From assembly GCA_017530735.1 (NCBI GenBank), contig JAFXMB010000079.1:1-51338 (forward strand): a stretch of DNA of 51,338 bases, in the 5' to 3' direction. The notes under the pieces are model-generated. The model had not been told where the DNA came from, did not search any database, and was given only the letters and a program-made list of their open reading frames with translations. A program made the position numbers and the translations under genes. Shown in pieces: positions 1-9,007 of the stretch (positions within the stretch are counted from its first letter, which is position 1; the number at the start of each line of letters is the position of its first letter). Origin of the DNA: Bacteroidaceae bacterium. Its GTDB lineage: Bacteria; Bacteroidota; Bacteroidia; Bacteroidales; Bacteroidaceae.

Positions 1-5
1 ACCTT

Positions 6-113
<108 letters not shown>

Positions 114-120
114 TTTTTCA

Positions 121-159
121 AGAGAGCTGAGGATTCAATCTTCGGCTCTCTTTCTTTTT
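121..159 (+). terminator. Intrinsic terminator after 5S rRNA
   Basis: A 12-bp stem (AGAGAGCTGAGG with CTTCGGCTCTCT, two G-U pairs) closes a 7-nt loop and is followed by a T-rich run, TTCTTTTT. It starts 8 nt after the 5S gene and is a standard rRNA operon terminator. Confidence 0.85.
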
Positions 160-165
160 GTGGTT

Positions 166-246
166 GCCCACTTGCGCAGTACCATTAAAATAATTTTAGT
201 TCCGCATCCGCGGAACTGGGCAAGTGGGAGAGTAGGTAGCCGCCGT
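166..246 (+). repeat. Rearranged partial copy of the 5S rRNA 3' end
   Basis: Positions 220-246 repeat, base for base, the last 27 nt of the 5S region (88-114). Positions 167-185 are the exact reverse complement of 5S positions 78-96. Between them is a perfect hairpin, AGTTCCGC-ATCC-GCGGAACT, at 198-217. The inverted and direct fragments can also pair with each other (CCCACTTGC at 167-175 with GCAAGTGGG at 220-228), making one larger stem. This is a remnant or rearranged duplicate and not a second functional 5S, because the 5' two thirds are missing. Confidence 0.8.
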
Positions 247-253
247 CTTTACG

Positions 254-295
254 AGAATCACTTCAGTTTCTAAACGCTGAAGTGATTCTTTTTTT
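254..295 (+). terminator. Second intrinsic terminator after the 5S remnant
   Basis: A perfect 13-bp stem (AGAATCACTTCAG / CTGAAGTGATTCT) with a 10-nt loop is followed by a run of T. It follows the partial 5S copy just as the first terminator follows the full copy. That fits a duplication of the rRNA operon end, or a degraded second 5S gene. Confidence 0.85.
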
Positions 296-322
296 GTTTC
301 TGCTTCCTAACTATTATATTTG
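293..322 (+). promoter_or_regulatory. Candidate promoter for the BIG2/kelch lipoprotein
   Basis: TTTG at 293-296 and TATATTTG at 315-322 match the Bacteroidota -33/-7 pattern (TTTG, about 19 nt, TAnnTTTG), with an 18-nt spacer. The -33 box overlaps the T tract of the preceding terminator. Transcription would start near 329, about 15 nt before the chosen start codon. Confidence 0.5.
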
Positions 323-344
323 TAGGAGTTTTTATGAAAAGGTT

Positions 345-1997
345 ATGCGGAGAATTGGTTTTGTTTTGGTTTTGATTTTGGGGTTCGGATTGTTTGCCGG
401 TTGTGAAAAGGATACTAACATTCCGGTTACTGGAGTTTATTTGTCTGTATCGGAGTTTTCGATTAAGGTGGGACGTGATACTCTGCTCGTTGCCACTGTG
501 AGCCCGAATAGAGCCACTGACGCGTCTGTTATATGGTATTCCGATAATCCTAAGGTTGCAAGCGTAGAAAACGGCCTGGTGAGCGCCAATTCATGCGGTA
601 AGGCACTGATTACTGTCGAGACGGTTGACGGCGAGTTCACCGCCTTCTGCAATGTAACCGTAATTCCGGACCGCATCCCTGTAGATTCAATCTCTTTGGA
701 CCGCAGTGAAATCAAGATGATGATAGGTGCCACCGATACTCTCAGTGTAACTGTGCTTCCCGAGGATGCTACTGACAAGACCGTTACCTGGTCCAGTTCC
801 AATACAAGTGTAGTATCTGTTAACCAGGGCGTGATTACCGCTGTCGGTTTAGGCCAGGCTGTAGTAATGGCAGCTGTAGCCGACTCAGGTATGGAGGCCC
901 GTTGCGAGATAACGGTAGTGGAGCCGTATATTTTGGTTAAGCGTATGAGTGCCGAGCGTCTGCCCGATATGCTGAACGCCCGTGCCGATCATATATTGTT
1001 CGTGGCCGACAGTCAGCTGGTAGTTGCCGGTGGACACATAAGGGAGTTCACCAGAACCACTACTGCCGAATACTATGCTGACGGTGAGTGGCATTCCTTA
1101 AGTATGAACTATACCCATGATATGGCCTTCTCCGTGATGTTGAGTGACGGCCGTATGATGTTGGGAGGCGGATGCAGTTCCAACAGCGGAGTGGGTCAGT
1201 CTTCACGCGTAGAGATATACGATCCTGCGAGCCACAGTTTCACGGAAGCTCCGTCAATGAACAAGGCCCGTACCCTTTCACATGCTGTTGAGTTGGCCGG
1301 TGGTGACGTGTTCGTATCGGGCAACTGGTATGCCCGGGATTCAAAGGAGTTGTATTCGGCTACCGATTCGGCTTTCGTTGATAAGGGACGCGTTACAGAG
1401 AATCGCTGCAATCCGTATGTCTTACGTTCGGCAGCCAACGATGCTATCGTATTCGGCGAGATGAGCAACTATGGCGATACAAATACGCTTGTAGTGGACA
1501 GGCTGAGCGGCGGATCGTTCAGTGTGGAACTGTTCAATGAGTGGACTCCGTACGGGGCACCTGTCAACTGGCGTGCCAAGGATTGTGCCATTGCAGATTA
1601 CAGTTATCTGATATTGGCCAGGAACAGTAATGACGAGATTGGCGTGATAAAGGTTCAGGGCGAATCATTCTCGCTTTTGGAGACTGAGTTGCCGATACCT
1701 GTGACTTGTGACGCCGATGCTCTGCAGTACTCCGGACAGATATTCACCGATAACAGCGGCTACGCTTATCTGCCGGCTTATAACGGTGATGACCTTTCTC
1801 CCGTCTATTATGTACTCAAGATGGATCTTAAGGCAAGTCCTGCCAAGCTGACGCTTTATAAGACCGATGTGCTTGATGCGTATGCTTCCATATGGTCCAT
1901 GACAAAACTACCAGACGGACGTCTGGTAGCTTGTGGAGGTATTTACAACAGTAATTATACTCCTTATTCAACTGTCTGGGCTTTCAGCCCGTTCTGA
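345..1997 (+). CDS. BIG2-domain lipoprotein with kelch-like propeller
   Basis: A 550-residue predicted surface lipoprotein. The start is set at the ATG at 345 because it gives a compact signal peptide ending in LFAGC (lipidated Cys20). An in-frame GTG at 282 lies inside the upstream terminator hairpin and is not credible. Residues ~29-106 and ~112-190 are two Ig-like BIG2 domains, with hallmarks such as SVSPNRAT or TVLPEDAT followed by VTWSSSN and ending in a strand before VTV. The rest carries kelch-like blades (VVAGGH, MMLGGGC, VEIYDPASHSFTEAPSMN, VACGG), suggesting a beta-propeller. BIG2 domains usually serve as stalks or adhesion modules, so a carbohydrate- or protein-binding cell-surface role is inferred; the ligand is unknown. 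The gene converges on the giant repeat cluster with only 12 bp between stop codons. Confidence 0.82.
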   Translation: MRRIGFVLVLILGFGLFAGCEKDTNIPVTGVYLSVSEFSIKVGRDTLLVATVSPNRATDASVIWYSDNPKVASVENGLVSANSCGKALITVETVDGEFTAFCNVTVIPDRIPVDSISLDRSEIKMMIGATDTLSVTVLPEDATDKTVTWSSSNTSVVSVNQGVITAVGLGQAVVMAAVADSGMEARCEITVVEPYILVKRMSAERLPDMLNARADHILFVADSQLVVAGGHIREFTRTTTAEYYADGEWHSLSMNYTHDMAFSVMLSDGRMMLGGGCSSNSGVGQSSRVEIYDPASHSFTEAPSMNKARTLSHAVELAGGDVFVSGNWYARDSKELYSATDSAFVDKGRVTENRCNPYVLRSAANDAIVFGEMSNYGDTNTLVVDRLSGGSFSVELFNEWTPYGAPVNWRAKDCAIADYSYLILARNSNDEIGVIKVQGESFSLLETELPIPVTCDADALQYSGQIFTDNSGYAYLPAYNGDDLSPVYYVLKMDLKASPAKLTLYKTDVLDAYASIWSMTKLPDGRLVACGGIYNSNYTPYSTVWAFSPF

Positions 1998-2009
1998 TAT
2001 CCGGTTCAG

Positions 2010-5000
2010 TTATCTGCGGACAGGTGTTACTGTTCGGGTAAAGCCGGATTCATCGGTAGTATTCTGATTCTGAGTCGGCGCAGGTGTTGTAGTCTGTCCC
2101 GAGGGCTGTGTGTTGTTGCGCTGCGGAGCAGGCGACGGAGCCGGTGAGGGAGCAGGCTGTGCTACGGCCGGTTTCTTACCGATCTGAACATCGGTTCCCT
2201 TAGTCACATCCGCTTCGTTACCACCGCCATAGACGTTTCCGTTGATTGTAACACCGGTAACAGGCTGACTGATGTTTGCGGTAAGCGGAGTCTTGGTTCC
2301 ATCGTCAACCCATTCGTCGTTTTCAAACTTTTGAATGGTATAGATAATGGCATTATCGCCGGATCGCTGCATCTTGACATCACCTCTGCGCTCTCCACTT
2401 GAACCGATCTGATTATAGAGCAGTTCCATACTCTTGAGAGAAACGGATTCTCCGAGTTTGTCTCCGATGCGTATTCTGGTCTTACCTTTAACTTTGGCCT
2501 GATTACCGCCTCCGTAAACGTCACCTGTAATAACACCATCGGTGGTCAGGTCCATAGCTGTTGCTCTGTATGCGGTGTAATCGGCGTTTCCGCCAAGGTA
2601 TTCGCCGTTAACCCAGCCCTTTGTGACATTGATGTCGACAATGGGGTTGGCTACCATCACGGCAAGTTCACCGTTACCTCCGCCATATACTGTTCCGATA
2701 GTATCGAATGAACGGATATTCAGTCTGGGATCCGGGTACGGATTCTGGCCGGATTCATTCAGACCGTAATGAGTTACCATTTCTCCTCCTCCAACGTCAA
2801 CGGTTGTTGTGTCGTTGTTATAACCGTATACGGAGTAGGGGGCGTTGTTTCCACCCAGGTAGAGCTCGTCAATGGTTATAGGTACGCAACCGGTCTGCTC
2901 GATGTTGACAGTGATAGAACCGTTTATTCGGCCACCCTTGTTGTTTCCGCCGAATACCTTGTGGAAATGACCACTGGTGATGGTGAGTTCTACGTTACTA
3001 CCTACATCGGCCTTCTCGGATCCTCCGTAGATTTCGGCCATACCGGTTACACAACCCATCTCCAGTTGCGTTGAACCTTCCATGTAAGCCTCACGACCGC
3101 CGCCGTAGATTCCGTCTACATTCAGCGCACATTCACTTAACTCATCAAGCATGGAGACTGCAGTTGAACGGACATTACCCTTAGTGTTGCTACCTCCATA
3201 GATGTAATGTATGCGACCTCCGTAGATGTTGGTAGCGGCAATACCGGTTCCATATGCCTTATCGGCTCTGCCTTGAATGTCACTTTCAGGTGTGGAGTAG
3301 TAATGGTAACCGACGTTTGCTCCCAGGTTACCCTGGCCGGCACCGTTTCCGCCACCGAATACATACTCTATTTCATAGGATCCTGATATGGTAACCTTTG
3401 TGGCGGGAGTGGCTGCGGCGTTACCGCCTCCATAAACGGAGTGGATACTTATAGAATCGCAATCGTCAGGATCAATGAATACTTCCGCGCAGTCATCGAC
3501 ATTGAACGGGGTATATTCAGCCTGGTTTCCTCCTCCGTAGACAGCAGCGAGTTGATATGTATGGGTGCCGGTGGCGCTCATGCGGTTCGCCTCGGTGCTG
3601 AGAAGCTGATTGGTTGCCGAATTGGAGACTGTTCGCTTGACGTAAACTTTGGCATGTCCTTTAGGTGAGCCGTACACATTGTTACAGCCGAATATACGTC
3701 CGGATTCAGCCAGACCTTCCTGATTATAACTGGCCAAAAGTACTGCACCATATTGATATACGGTTACATTACCATAAACTATAGCAGGGATGTCAGAGCC
3801 GCTCGGAGTGTATGTGTTCTGTGCCTGGCCGCGTCCACCACCGTAAACATCATGACCTATGGTGGCTTTGGGATACAGATTGACAACAGTGTGTTTGCTG
3901 TCGTCACTTGTCAGATCTATGTCTTCGGCATCATTAGCGCCCAGGCTAAAGTTGGCTGTATTGGTGTTGGCCAAAGCACCTCCTCCGTATACGTCATGTC
4001 CAACCGTAACCGTGCCGGTATTATTTGCCTTACTTACATTAACGGTCACATTGCCTCCTACATTACCTTGCATTCCGCCTCCATATACATCATTTGAGAC
4101 GGTTCCGTTTTCAAGACTTATAGAGGTGTTTCCGGAAACATCGGCCTGACTTCCTCCACCGTAGATATTGTTGCTGACAGTACCGTTCTTGAGGTTGATG
4201 GAAGTGCTGCCTGTTACATCGGCGTTGTTGCCGCCTCCAAAGACATCCTTCAGGTATTTGCTGTCATTGGCACCGTTATTGCTGTCCCAATTTATATCGA
4301 GGGTGATATTACCGGTAACGGTATGTCCTACGTTGTTGCCGCCGAACAAACCTTCGGTAATACGTCCGCCTGTGATGTTAAGCGTTATGTTACCTGACAC
4401 ATCAGCATCTCTCGCGCCGCCGTAAACATACTGTATTCCTTCCGAATTACCACCAGTGCGGACAATTCTCAGATTTCCGGCGTTACTGGCAGCCTCATTA
4501 CCACCTCCATAGACCTCATCAATCTCCATATGGCAGCCATCATCTTCCTTGTTGATTTCCACATTGATAGTACCGCCTATGGTTCCCCTCTTGTTACTGC
4601 CTCCAAATACCTGATTGATATCTCCACCGCCTATGAAAGCGTTGGTATTGCCGGTTACGTTAGCCGCACTTATCTGGCCGTTACCTCCGGCAAATATGCG
4701 GTCAAATATTCCGCCGTGTATGGTTACATCTGTAGCAGGAACAGACGCAGCATTTCCTCCGCCGAACAGATCCTTTATGGTGTTGTTGCAATTGTTGACA
4801 ATTACAGTTGTGGGAGTAGTCGTAACAGTGGGCAGATAAGCGGCTAAGTTACCACCTCCATATACAGCCTTAAGTGCATATGTTGTGCCTTGAGCAGGAT
4901 TATCTGTACCGTTGATAGTTACTGTGACAGAACCCAGGGGAGTTCCGTTTACGTTATTGGCTCCAAATACGTAGTCTTTTACTGTTCCTCCATCAACCTG

Positions 5001-5543
5001 GACCTGAACAGAACCGTTGACCGAAGCTGCATAAGTGCTGTCACCCAGGCCGCCTCCATAGATAGAACCGTTTACGGTACCTTTCTTGAGCCAAACCTTG
5101 GTTATGTCTGATGTGGCATCATTGACACTTCCAAGGGCTGATCCGCCATAAACATCACCCCAAACGACAGGAGTGGTGGACTGGGCATTGCCTATTATTA
5201 CGGTAATATTTCCGTCGGTTGCAGTAGCAGGACCGTATCCTCCGCCATGAACGTTGGCAGGTGAGGCGCTCGTACCTACCGTTCCGCCGTTTACGTTTAC
5301 AGCAATTGCACCGCCTACTGTTCCTTGAGAGTTGCATCCGCCGTATACGCCTTGAGCGACAGTGCCGGTAGTCAGGGTAACAGTAGCGTTACCCTCTACA
5401 CCTGCAAGGTTACCACCTCCAAAGACTGCGCCTTTGACGTCTACAGCCCAGGCATTGCCACTTACCAGCAATGAAGCCAGAAACAATGTGATGGTTAATC
5501 TATATCTGTTGTTCATATGTAGTATTTTATCTAAAAATGTCAT
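2010..5543 (-). CDS. GGGN-repeat beta-solenoid-like secreted protein, proline-rich tail
   Basis: A 1,177-residue protein, last gene of the 13-gene cluster. Its ATG shares one base with the upstream stop (TAATG), so translational coupling is likely. A second ATG nine codons in (5516) would give a tidier signal peptide, MNNRYRLTITLFLASLLVSG, with cleavage after NAWA. The mature protein is almost entirely a repeat of the form [VI][YF]GGGNxAxVxGxTxVxIxxGTV. About 32 copies can be counted at irregular spacing, mostly 22-40 residues. Alternating hydrophobic strands with glycine turns suggest a right-handed beta-solenoid, which is inference. The last ~60 residues are proline, glutamine and threonine rich (PAPSPAPSPAPQ) and end in VTPVRR. 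No lipobox or T9SS tail is visible. Function unknown; a structural or adhesive surface or periplasmic role is the best guess. Confidence 0.72.
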   Translation of the reverse strand: MTFLDKILHMNNRYRLTITLFLASLLVSGNAWAVDVKGAVFGGGNLAGVEGNATVTLTTGTVAQGVYGGCNSQGTVGGAIAVNVNGGTVGTSASPANVHGGGYGPATATDGNITVIIGNAQSTTPVVWGDVYGGSALGSVNDATSDITKVWLKKGTVNGSIYGGGLGDSTYAASVNGSVQVQVDGGTVKDYVFGANNVNGTPLGSVTVTINGTDNPAQGTTYALKAVYGGGNLAAYLPTVTTTPTTVIVNNCNNTIKDLFGGGNAASVPATDVTIHGGIFDRIFAGGNGQISAANVTGNTNAFIGGGDINQVFGGSNKRGTIGGTINVEINKEDDGCHMEIDEVYGGGNEAASNAGNLRIVRTGGNSEGIQYVYGGARDADVSGNITLNITGGRITEGLFGGNNVGHTVTGNITLDINWDSNNGANDSKYLKDVFGGGNNADVTGSTSINLKNGTVSNNIYGGGSQADVSGNTSISLENGTVSNDVYGGGMQGNVGGNVTVNVSKANNTGTVTVGHDVYGGGALANTNTANFSLGANDAEDIDLTSDDSKHTVVNLYPKATIGHDVYGGGRGQAQNTYTPSGSDIPAIVYGNVTVYQYGAVLLASYNQEGLAESGRIFGCNNVYGSPKGHAKVYVKRTVSNSATNQLLSTEANRMSATGTHTYQLAAVYGGGNQAEYTPFNVDDCAEVFIDPDDCDSISIHSVYGGGNAAATPATKVTISGSYEIEYVFGGGNGAGQGNLGANVGYHYYSTPESDIQGRADKAYGTGIAATNIYGGRIHYIYGGSNTKGNVRSTAVSMLDELSECALNVDGIYGGGREAYMEGSTQLEMGCVTGMAEIYGGSEKADVGSNVELTITSGHFHKVFGGNNKGGRINGSITVNIEQTGCVPITIDELYLGGNNAPYSVYGYNNDTTTVDVGGGEMVTHYGLNESGQNPYPDPRLNIRSFDTIGTVYGGGNGELAVMVANPIVDINVTKGWVNGEYLGGNADYTAYRATAMDLTTDGVITGDVYGGGNQAKVKGKTRIRIGDKLGESVSLKSMELLYNQIGSSGERRGDVKMQRSGDNAIIYTIQKFENDEWVDDGTKTPLTANISQPVTGVTINGNVYGGGNEADVTKGTDVQIGKKPAVAQPAPSPAPSPAPQRNNTQPSGQTTTPAPTQNQNTTDESGFTRTVTPVRR

Positions 5544-8500
5544 TACTGTATGTTTACCGTTGTGTTGCCGCTAACCTCACCTTGGTTGCCTCCCCCGAAA
5601 ACGTTACCCCATACTACAGTCTTGTCTTGGATTGTTACAATAGTTGAGGCATTTGACGGGGTAGAAATGTTGTATACTGTGCTTTGGTCGCCTCCTCCAT
5701 ACACATTGCCTGTACTGGCATCCCCTGGGGTTCCTATCACACTATTACCTCTTATGGTTAGGCTAACATTTCCCTTTACTGTACCGAGAGTGGTGAGATC
5801 TTCGTTGGTGTAGAGGAAGTGTTTGTTTTCGCTTTTGTCGATGGCTGTTGCCGTGCTGTTGACGGTGGCGGTGGTGTCGCGCCAGGTGTAAGTGGTGGTG
5901 CGGCCTTTGACGCCAGTACGGTAGGTGCCGAGGGCAGTGTAATAGTAGGGTTCCACGCGGAAGCCGATGCTGTCGACCTCGACGGTAGGCAGTGAGGCCG
6001 AGAATCCGGCGCCGAATACATTGCCACCGACGGTGCAGGAGTCGAGGGTGGAGGTGACGGTGCCATCTACCTTGCCGAGGTTGCCGCCGCCGTAGAAGTT
6101 GCGGGTGATGGTGCAATGCTTCAGCGTGGAGGTGACGTTGCGCGTGGTGGCTAACGAGAACCGCACAAAATCAATAAAGAGTCGGGCGACGTTCGTCTTG
6201 TTGTCCGACATGGGGATGAACTGGTAGTCGTAGCCCACCGACACACCACCGAATTGACTTATGTAGTCCTGTCTATAGCCGTTATAAACGACACCATTCG
6301 CATAATTACCGCTGCTGGAGTTAGCCTTTATTTCACCTTTGAGCCAACTATTCCAGTTGAGGTTGAACTGAGATTGGCCCGAAGTCCAGGGGTCCTTATT
6401 GTCTGAAAAGTTTCTCGGAGCCGCACGATAGTAGGAGTTGCCTCCATACCCTGCGCCGAAATAGGTGCCAAATTCGCAGTTTGTGGCAGTGGTCGTGACC
6501 GTGCGTCCGCTATTCATGTCGCCGAACTTGGGGCCTCCGCAGTACTGATTGACACGGCTGTTGCTAATGATGGTGTTAATGTTGCCTTCGTTGATTTTAG
6601 AGGCGTTGATGCCACCGGCATAAAACTCATTGATGTCGGCATTGTCAATAATCCCGGTGATGTTGCCCTTGGTGTGGTTAGACGTTTTGCCGATACCCTC
6701 CATTCCGGTGCCTGCCATAGTGCCGAAACGGCCTCCGTTGATGTAACACTCGGCATCATCCTCATAGTTGGTGGCAGCAGCATAGAGTCCGGTAAGATAA
6801 AATGCATCGAAGTCGCCGCCGGTAACCGACACAGGGGGATGCTTTGTTGCGAAAGTCTTGTCCTGGTGGCATCCTAGATGGAACTCCTTAAACCATACAT
6901 TACCACCAACATGGATGTAAGTAGTCCTATTGCCGTTGTTATTGTTCTGTCCGCTAACCCACTGTTCGATGACACCACCGTGGAGGATTAACGGTTGTGC
7001 AGCTCTTGTATCGCGTTCATACTCCATCTGAGTTACGCGGAAGAGAGCGGTATTTGTCACCTCAAACCAATTCAGAGGCTGCGGGATACCAAAGTTGAAC
7101 GTACCGGTGCCTCCAGTCGACTTTTGAGCCATGCCCAAACCTACGAGGTCGACAAAGTCATATTTCACAGGATGGAACTGTGTTCGTGAGTCAAAACGCA
7201 ATATAAAGGAATAATCAGGTTCATTATCCTTGTCAATATCGATTGAGGTAACCGTATAAGGCTTTGAGCTATTAATTGAATTATACTGGTGATAGTTGCC
7301 CACAAGAACAACTGCATAGTCATATACTGTGTGAGATGTGCTAGGATTCAATGCAGTTACGGCTCTGTCGATTCCGTTTTTATTGAGTGTACCATTGTTC
7401 CATATATTGGTATATACTATCTGATTATCCCCATTGATACTGTATGTTCCTCCATTTGTGTAATGGTTACCTCCACCCACGTTGGGAACATTATAAAGGG
7501 TCGTCATTGCAGTATTATACACTACGTCTGCATTTTCATCAGCAACATATGCGGCTTTTGCCCAATAGGGTTCAATGGTGATGGCAGTCACACCTTCGGG
7601 TACATCCCAGTAGGCACCTTGGTTGAAGACACGGTTGCTGCCACCAGTGCCGTATAGGTCTTTGTTGGTGCAGTTTCGGTCGGCAAAATTGAATGGCATA
7701 GCTGAAATATTGCCGTTGCCGTCGTAGGTAACATCGCCTCCCGAATTCGTGAAGGTACCGGGGGTGCCACCGGTGATGCTGACAATCTTCCATCCTGTTA
7801 CCACGCGGTTGCCGGTGTAGTTATTGGTGCCCACGTCGTTGTAGTAGGGCAACTGCACCTTGTAGTAGTTGAAGTTGTAGTGGTCCGGGTCTTTGTCGGT
7901 GATGTTGAGGCTAAGGCTTGAGGTGGTTATTCGGGCCCCTGTTGGAGGTTCGTATACAGCACCGCCGCTACCCATCCGGATAGAAACTGAGAGTGTTCCT
8001 AATTTACCTCCTTTGTTACGTTCTGTTTGTGCAGTAGCATTCTGAGCGTCAATATTCACTACCGACGGATACTTACCGAATTCCTTCAGGACAGGATAAG
8101 GTGTGTCACCATCTAACTGAGAAGGCTCCAGCACCCATTTCATCATCTCGCTGCTACTATATGTGCCGGTAGCCCACCATCCCGCCAGTTCACGATGACT
8201 GTTGAGCAGGTGACGGTAGAACTCAAAGCGCTGCAGGAAACGGTCCTCGGCACCAAGAGCACAGTTGTAAGTGATACCCGCGGACTGCACATATGGTGCC
8301 TCAAGACGGAAATAGTTGAAGTTACTCACACCATTTGCGTCTCTGTTTACTATGTTTTTACCGTTATATATGGGTGCTATGTTGGATCCACCTGTTATAT
8401 TGCCGTAGAACATGCAGGCAAACACCATTGTCTGGAGGTTATTGCTTGCAGTTGATTCATTGTTGTAGCCTACAATACCTCCTACGTTAGTACCTCCGGT

Positions 8501-8989
8501 GATGGTTGCGAAACTGTAACAATTTACTACACGTGCTGATTCTTTAAGGAGGCCCACCAGACCACCGGTGTAAGCTGTTCCACCTATTGAACCACTCAGG
8601 ATACCTACGTTATATATGCGTGCAGAACTCTCTGCAGAACACGCTATAGCACCGGTATTACCGCTGCTGGTATTTATGCTTACATTGTCAAATACAAGGT
8701 TTTTGACTGTGCCTGTCAGCGTAGTGAATAGAGGTGCACTGAGCCCGGTTATCTTGTATGGCATGTGGGTTGTAGGATCGATATCGGCTTCCAACGTGCC
8801 ATTGAATGTGGTAACGACAGGGATTCCTCCGGTTATGTCCTGTGTAATGACATAGTGGCCATCGGCATTAGTAATATCACTTAAAGAGGTGATATTGGTT
8901 TGTCCCCACACAGCCCCTGTCCCCAGCGTTATTAACAGTAGCAGGAGGCCTATGGTGCGGTGTATGATATGTCTTATATATAGTGTCAT
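5543..8989 (-). CDS. GLUG-motif secreted protein, paralog 1
   Basis: A 1,148-residue protein with a Sec signal peptide ending ~residue 30 (GAVWGQ). Residues ~45-215 contain GLUG-type repeats (NTGAIAC, TGGLVGL, VGGIVGYN), a motif known from secreted bacterial surface proteins. A central region holds motifs such as ITIEPYWAKAAYV, VVLVGNYHQ and VSVTGGDFDAFYLTGLY, shared with the next gene upstream. The C-terminal ~250 residues change to the GGGN repeat (FYGGGNLGKVDGTVTS, NVFGGGNQGEVSGNTTV). It stops right after a repeat, at VNIQ, where its paralog also stops, so this is a natural end and not a truncation. Codon choice is patchy: ~5790-6240 is rich in C- and G-ending codons while the flanks favour A and T endings. 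No T9SS tail is seen. Function unknown; the context suggests part of a surface structure. Confidence 0.7.
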   Translation of the reverse strand: MTLYIRHIIHRTIGLLLLLITLGTGAVWGQTNITSLSDITNADGHYVITQDITGGIPVVTTFNGTLEADIDPTTHMPYKITGLSAPLFTTLTGTVKNLVFDNVSINTSSGNTGAIACSAESSARIYNVGILSGSIGGTAYTGGLVGLLKESARVVNCYSFATITGGTNVGGIVGYNNESTASNNLQTMVFACMFYGNITGGSNIAPIYNGKNIVNRDANGVSNFNYFRLEAPYVQSAGITYNCALGAEDRFLQRFEFYRHLLNSHRELAGWWATGTYSSSEMMKWVLEPSQLDGDTPYPVLKEFGKYPSVVNIDAQNATAQTERNKGGKLGTLSVSIRMGSGGAVYEPPTGARITTSSLSLNITDKDPDHYNFNYYKVQLPYYNDVGTNNYTGNRVVTGWKIVSITGGTPGTFTNSGGDVTYDGNGNISAMPFNFADRNCTNKDLYGTGGSNRVFNQGAYWDVPEGVTAITIEPYWAKAAYVADENADVVYNTAMTTLYNVPNVGGGNHYTNGGTYSINGDNQIVYTNIWNNGTLNKNGIDRAVTALNPSTSHTVYDYAVVLVGNYHQYNSINSSKPYTVTSIDIDKDNEPDYSFILRFDSRTQFHPVKYDFVDLVGLGMAQKSTGGTGTFNFGIPQPLNWFEVTNTALFRVTQMEYERDTRAAQPLILHGGVIEQWVSGQNNNNGNRTTYIHVGGNVWFKEFHLGCHQDKTFATKHPPVSVTGGDFDAFYLTGLYAAATNYEDDAECYINGGRFGTMAGTGMEGIGKTSNHTKGNITGIIDNADINEFYAGGINASKINEGNINTIISNSRVNQYCGGPKFGDMNSGRTVTTTATNCEFGTYFGAGYGGNSYYRAAPRNFSDNKDPWTSGQSQFNLNWNSWLKGEIKANSSSGNYANGVVYNGYRQDYISQFGGVSVGYDYQFIPMSDNKTNVARLFIDFVRFSLATTRNVTSTLKHCTITRNFYGGGNLGKVDGTVTSTLDSCTVGGNVFGAGFSASLPTVEVDSIGFRVEPYYYTALGTYRTGVKGRTTTYTWRDTTATVNSTATAIDKSENKHFLYTNEDLTTLGTVKGNVSLTIRGNSVIGTPGDASTGNVYGGGDQSTVYNISTPSNASTIVTIQDKTVVWGNVFGGGNQGEVSGNTTVNIQ

Positions 8990-9007
8990 GTCGTTGCCTC
9001 TCTTCTT

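Noticed and set aside
220-246. A second functional 5S rRNA gene
   Set aside because: Only the last quarter of the molecule is present; the conserved loops and 5' strand of helix I are missing.
282-344. An upstream GTG start for the BIG2/kelch lipoprotein
   Set aside because: It lies inside the preceding terminator hairpin and upstream of the candidate transcription start; the ATG at 345 gives a proper lipoprotein signal.
2010-5543. CRISPR-like or minisatellite array, because similar short blocks recur
   Set aside because: The recurrences encode the GGGN protein repeat, spacing is irregular and the blocks are not identical in DNA, so this is a coding repeat.
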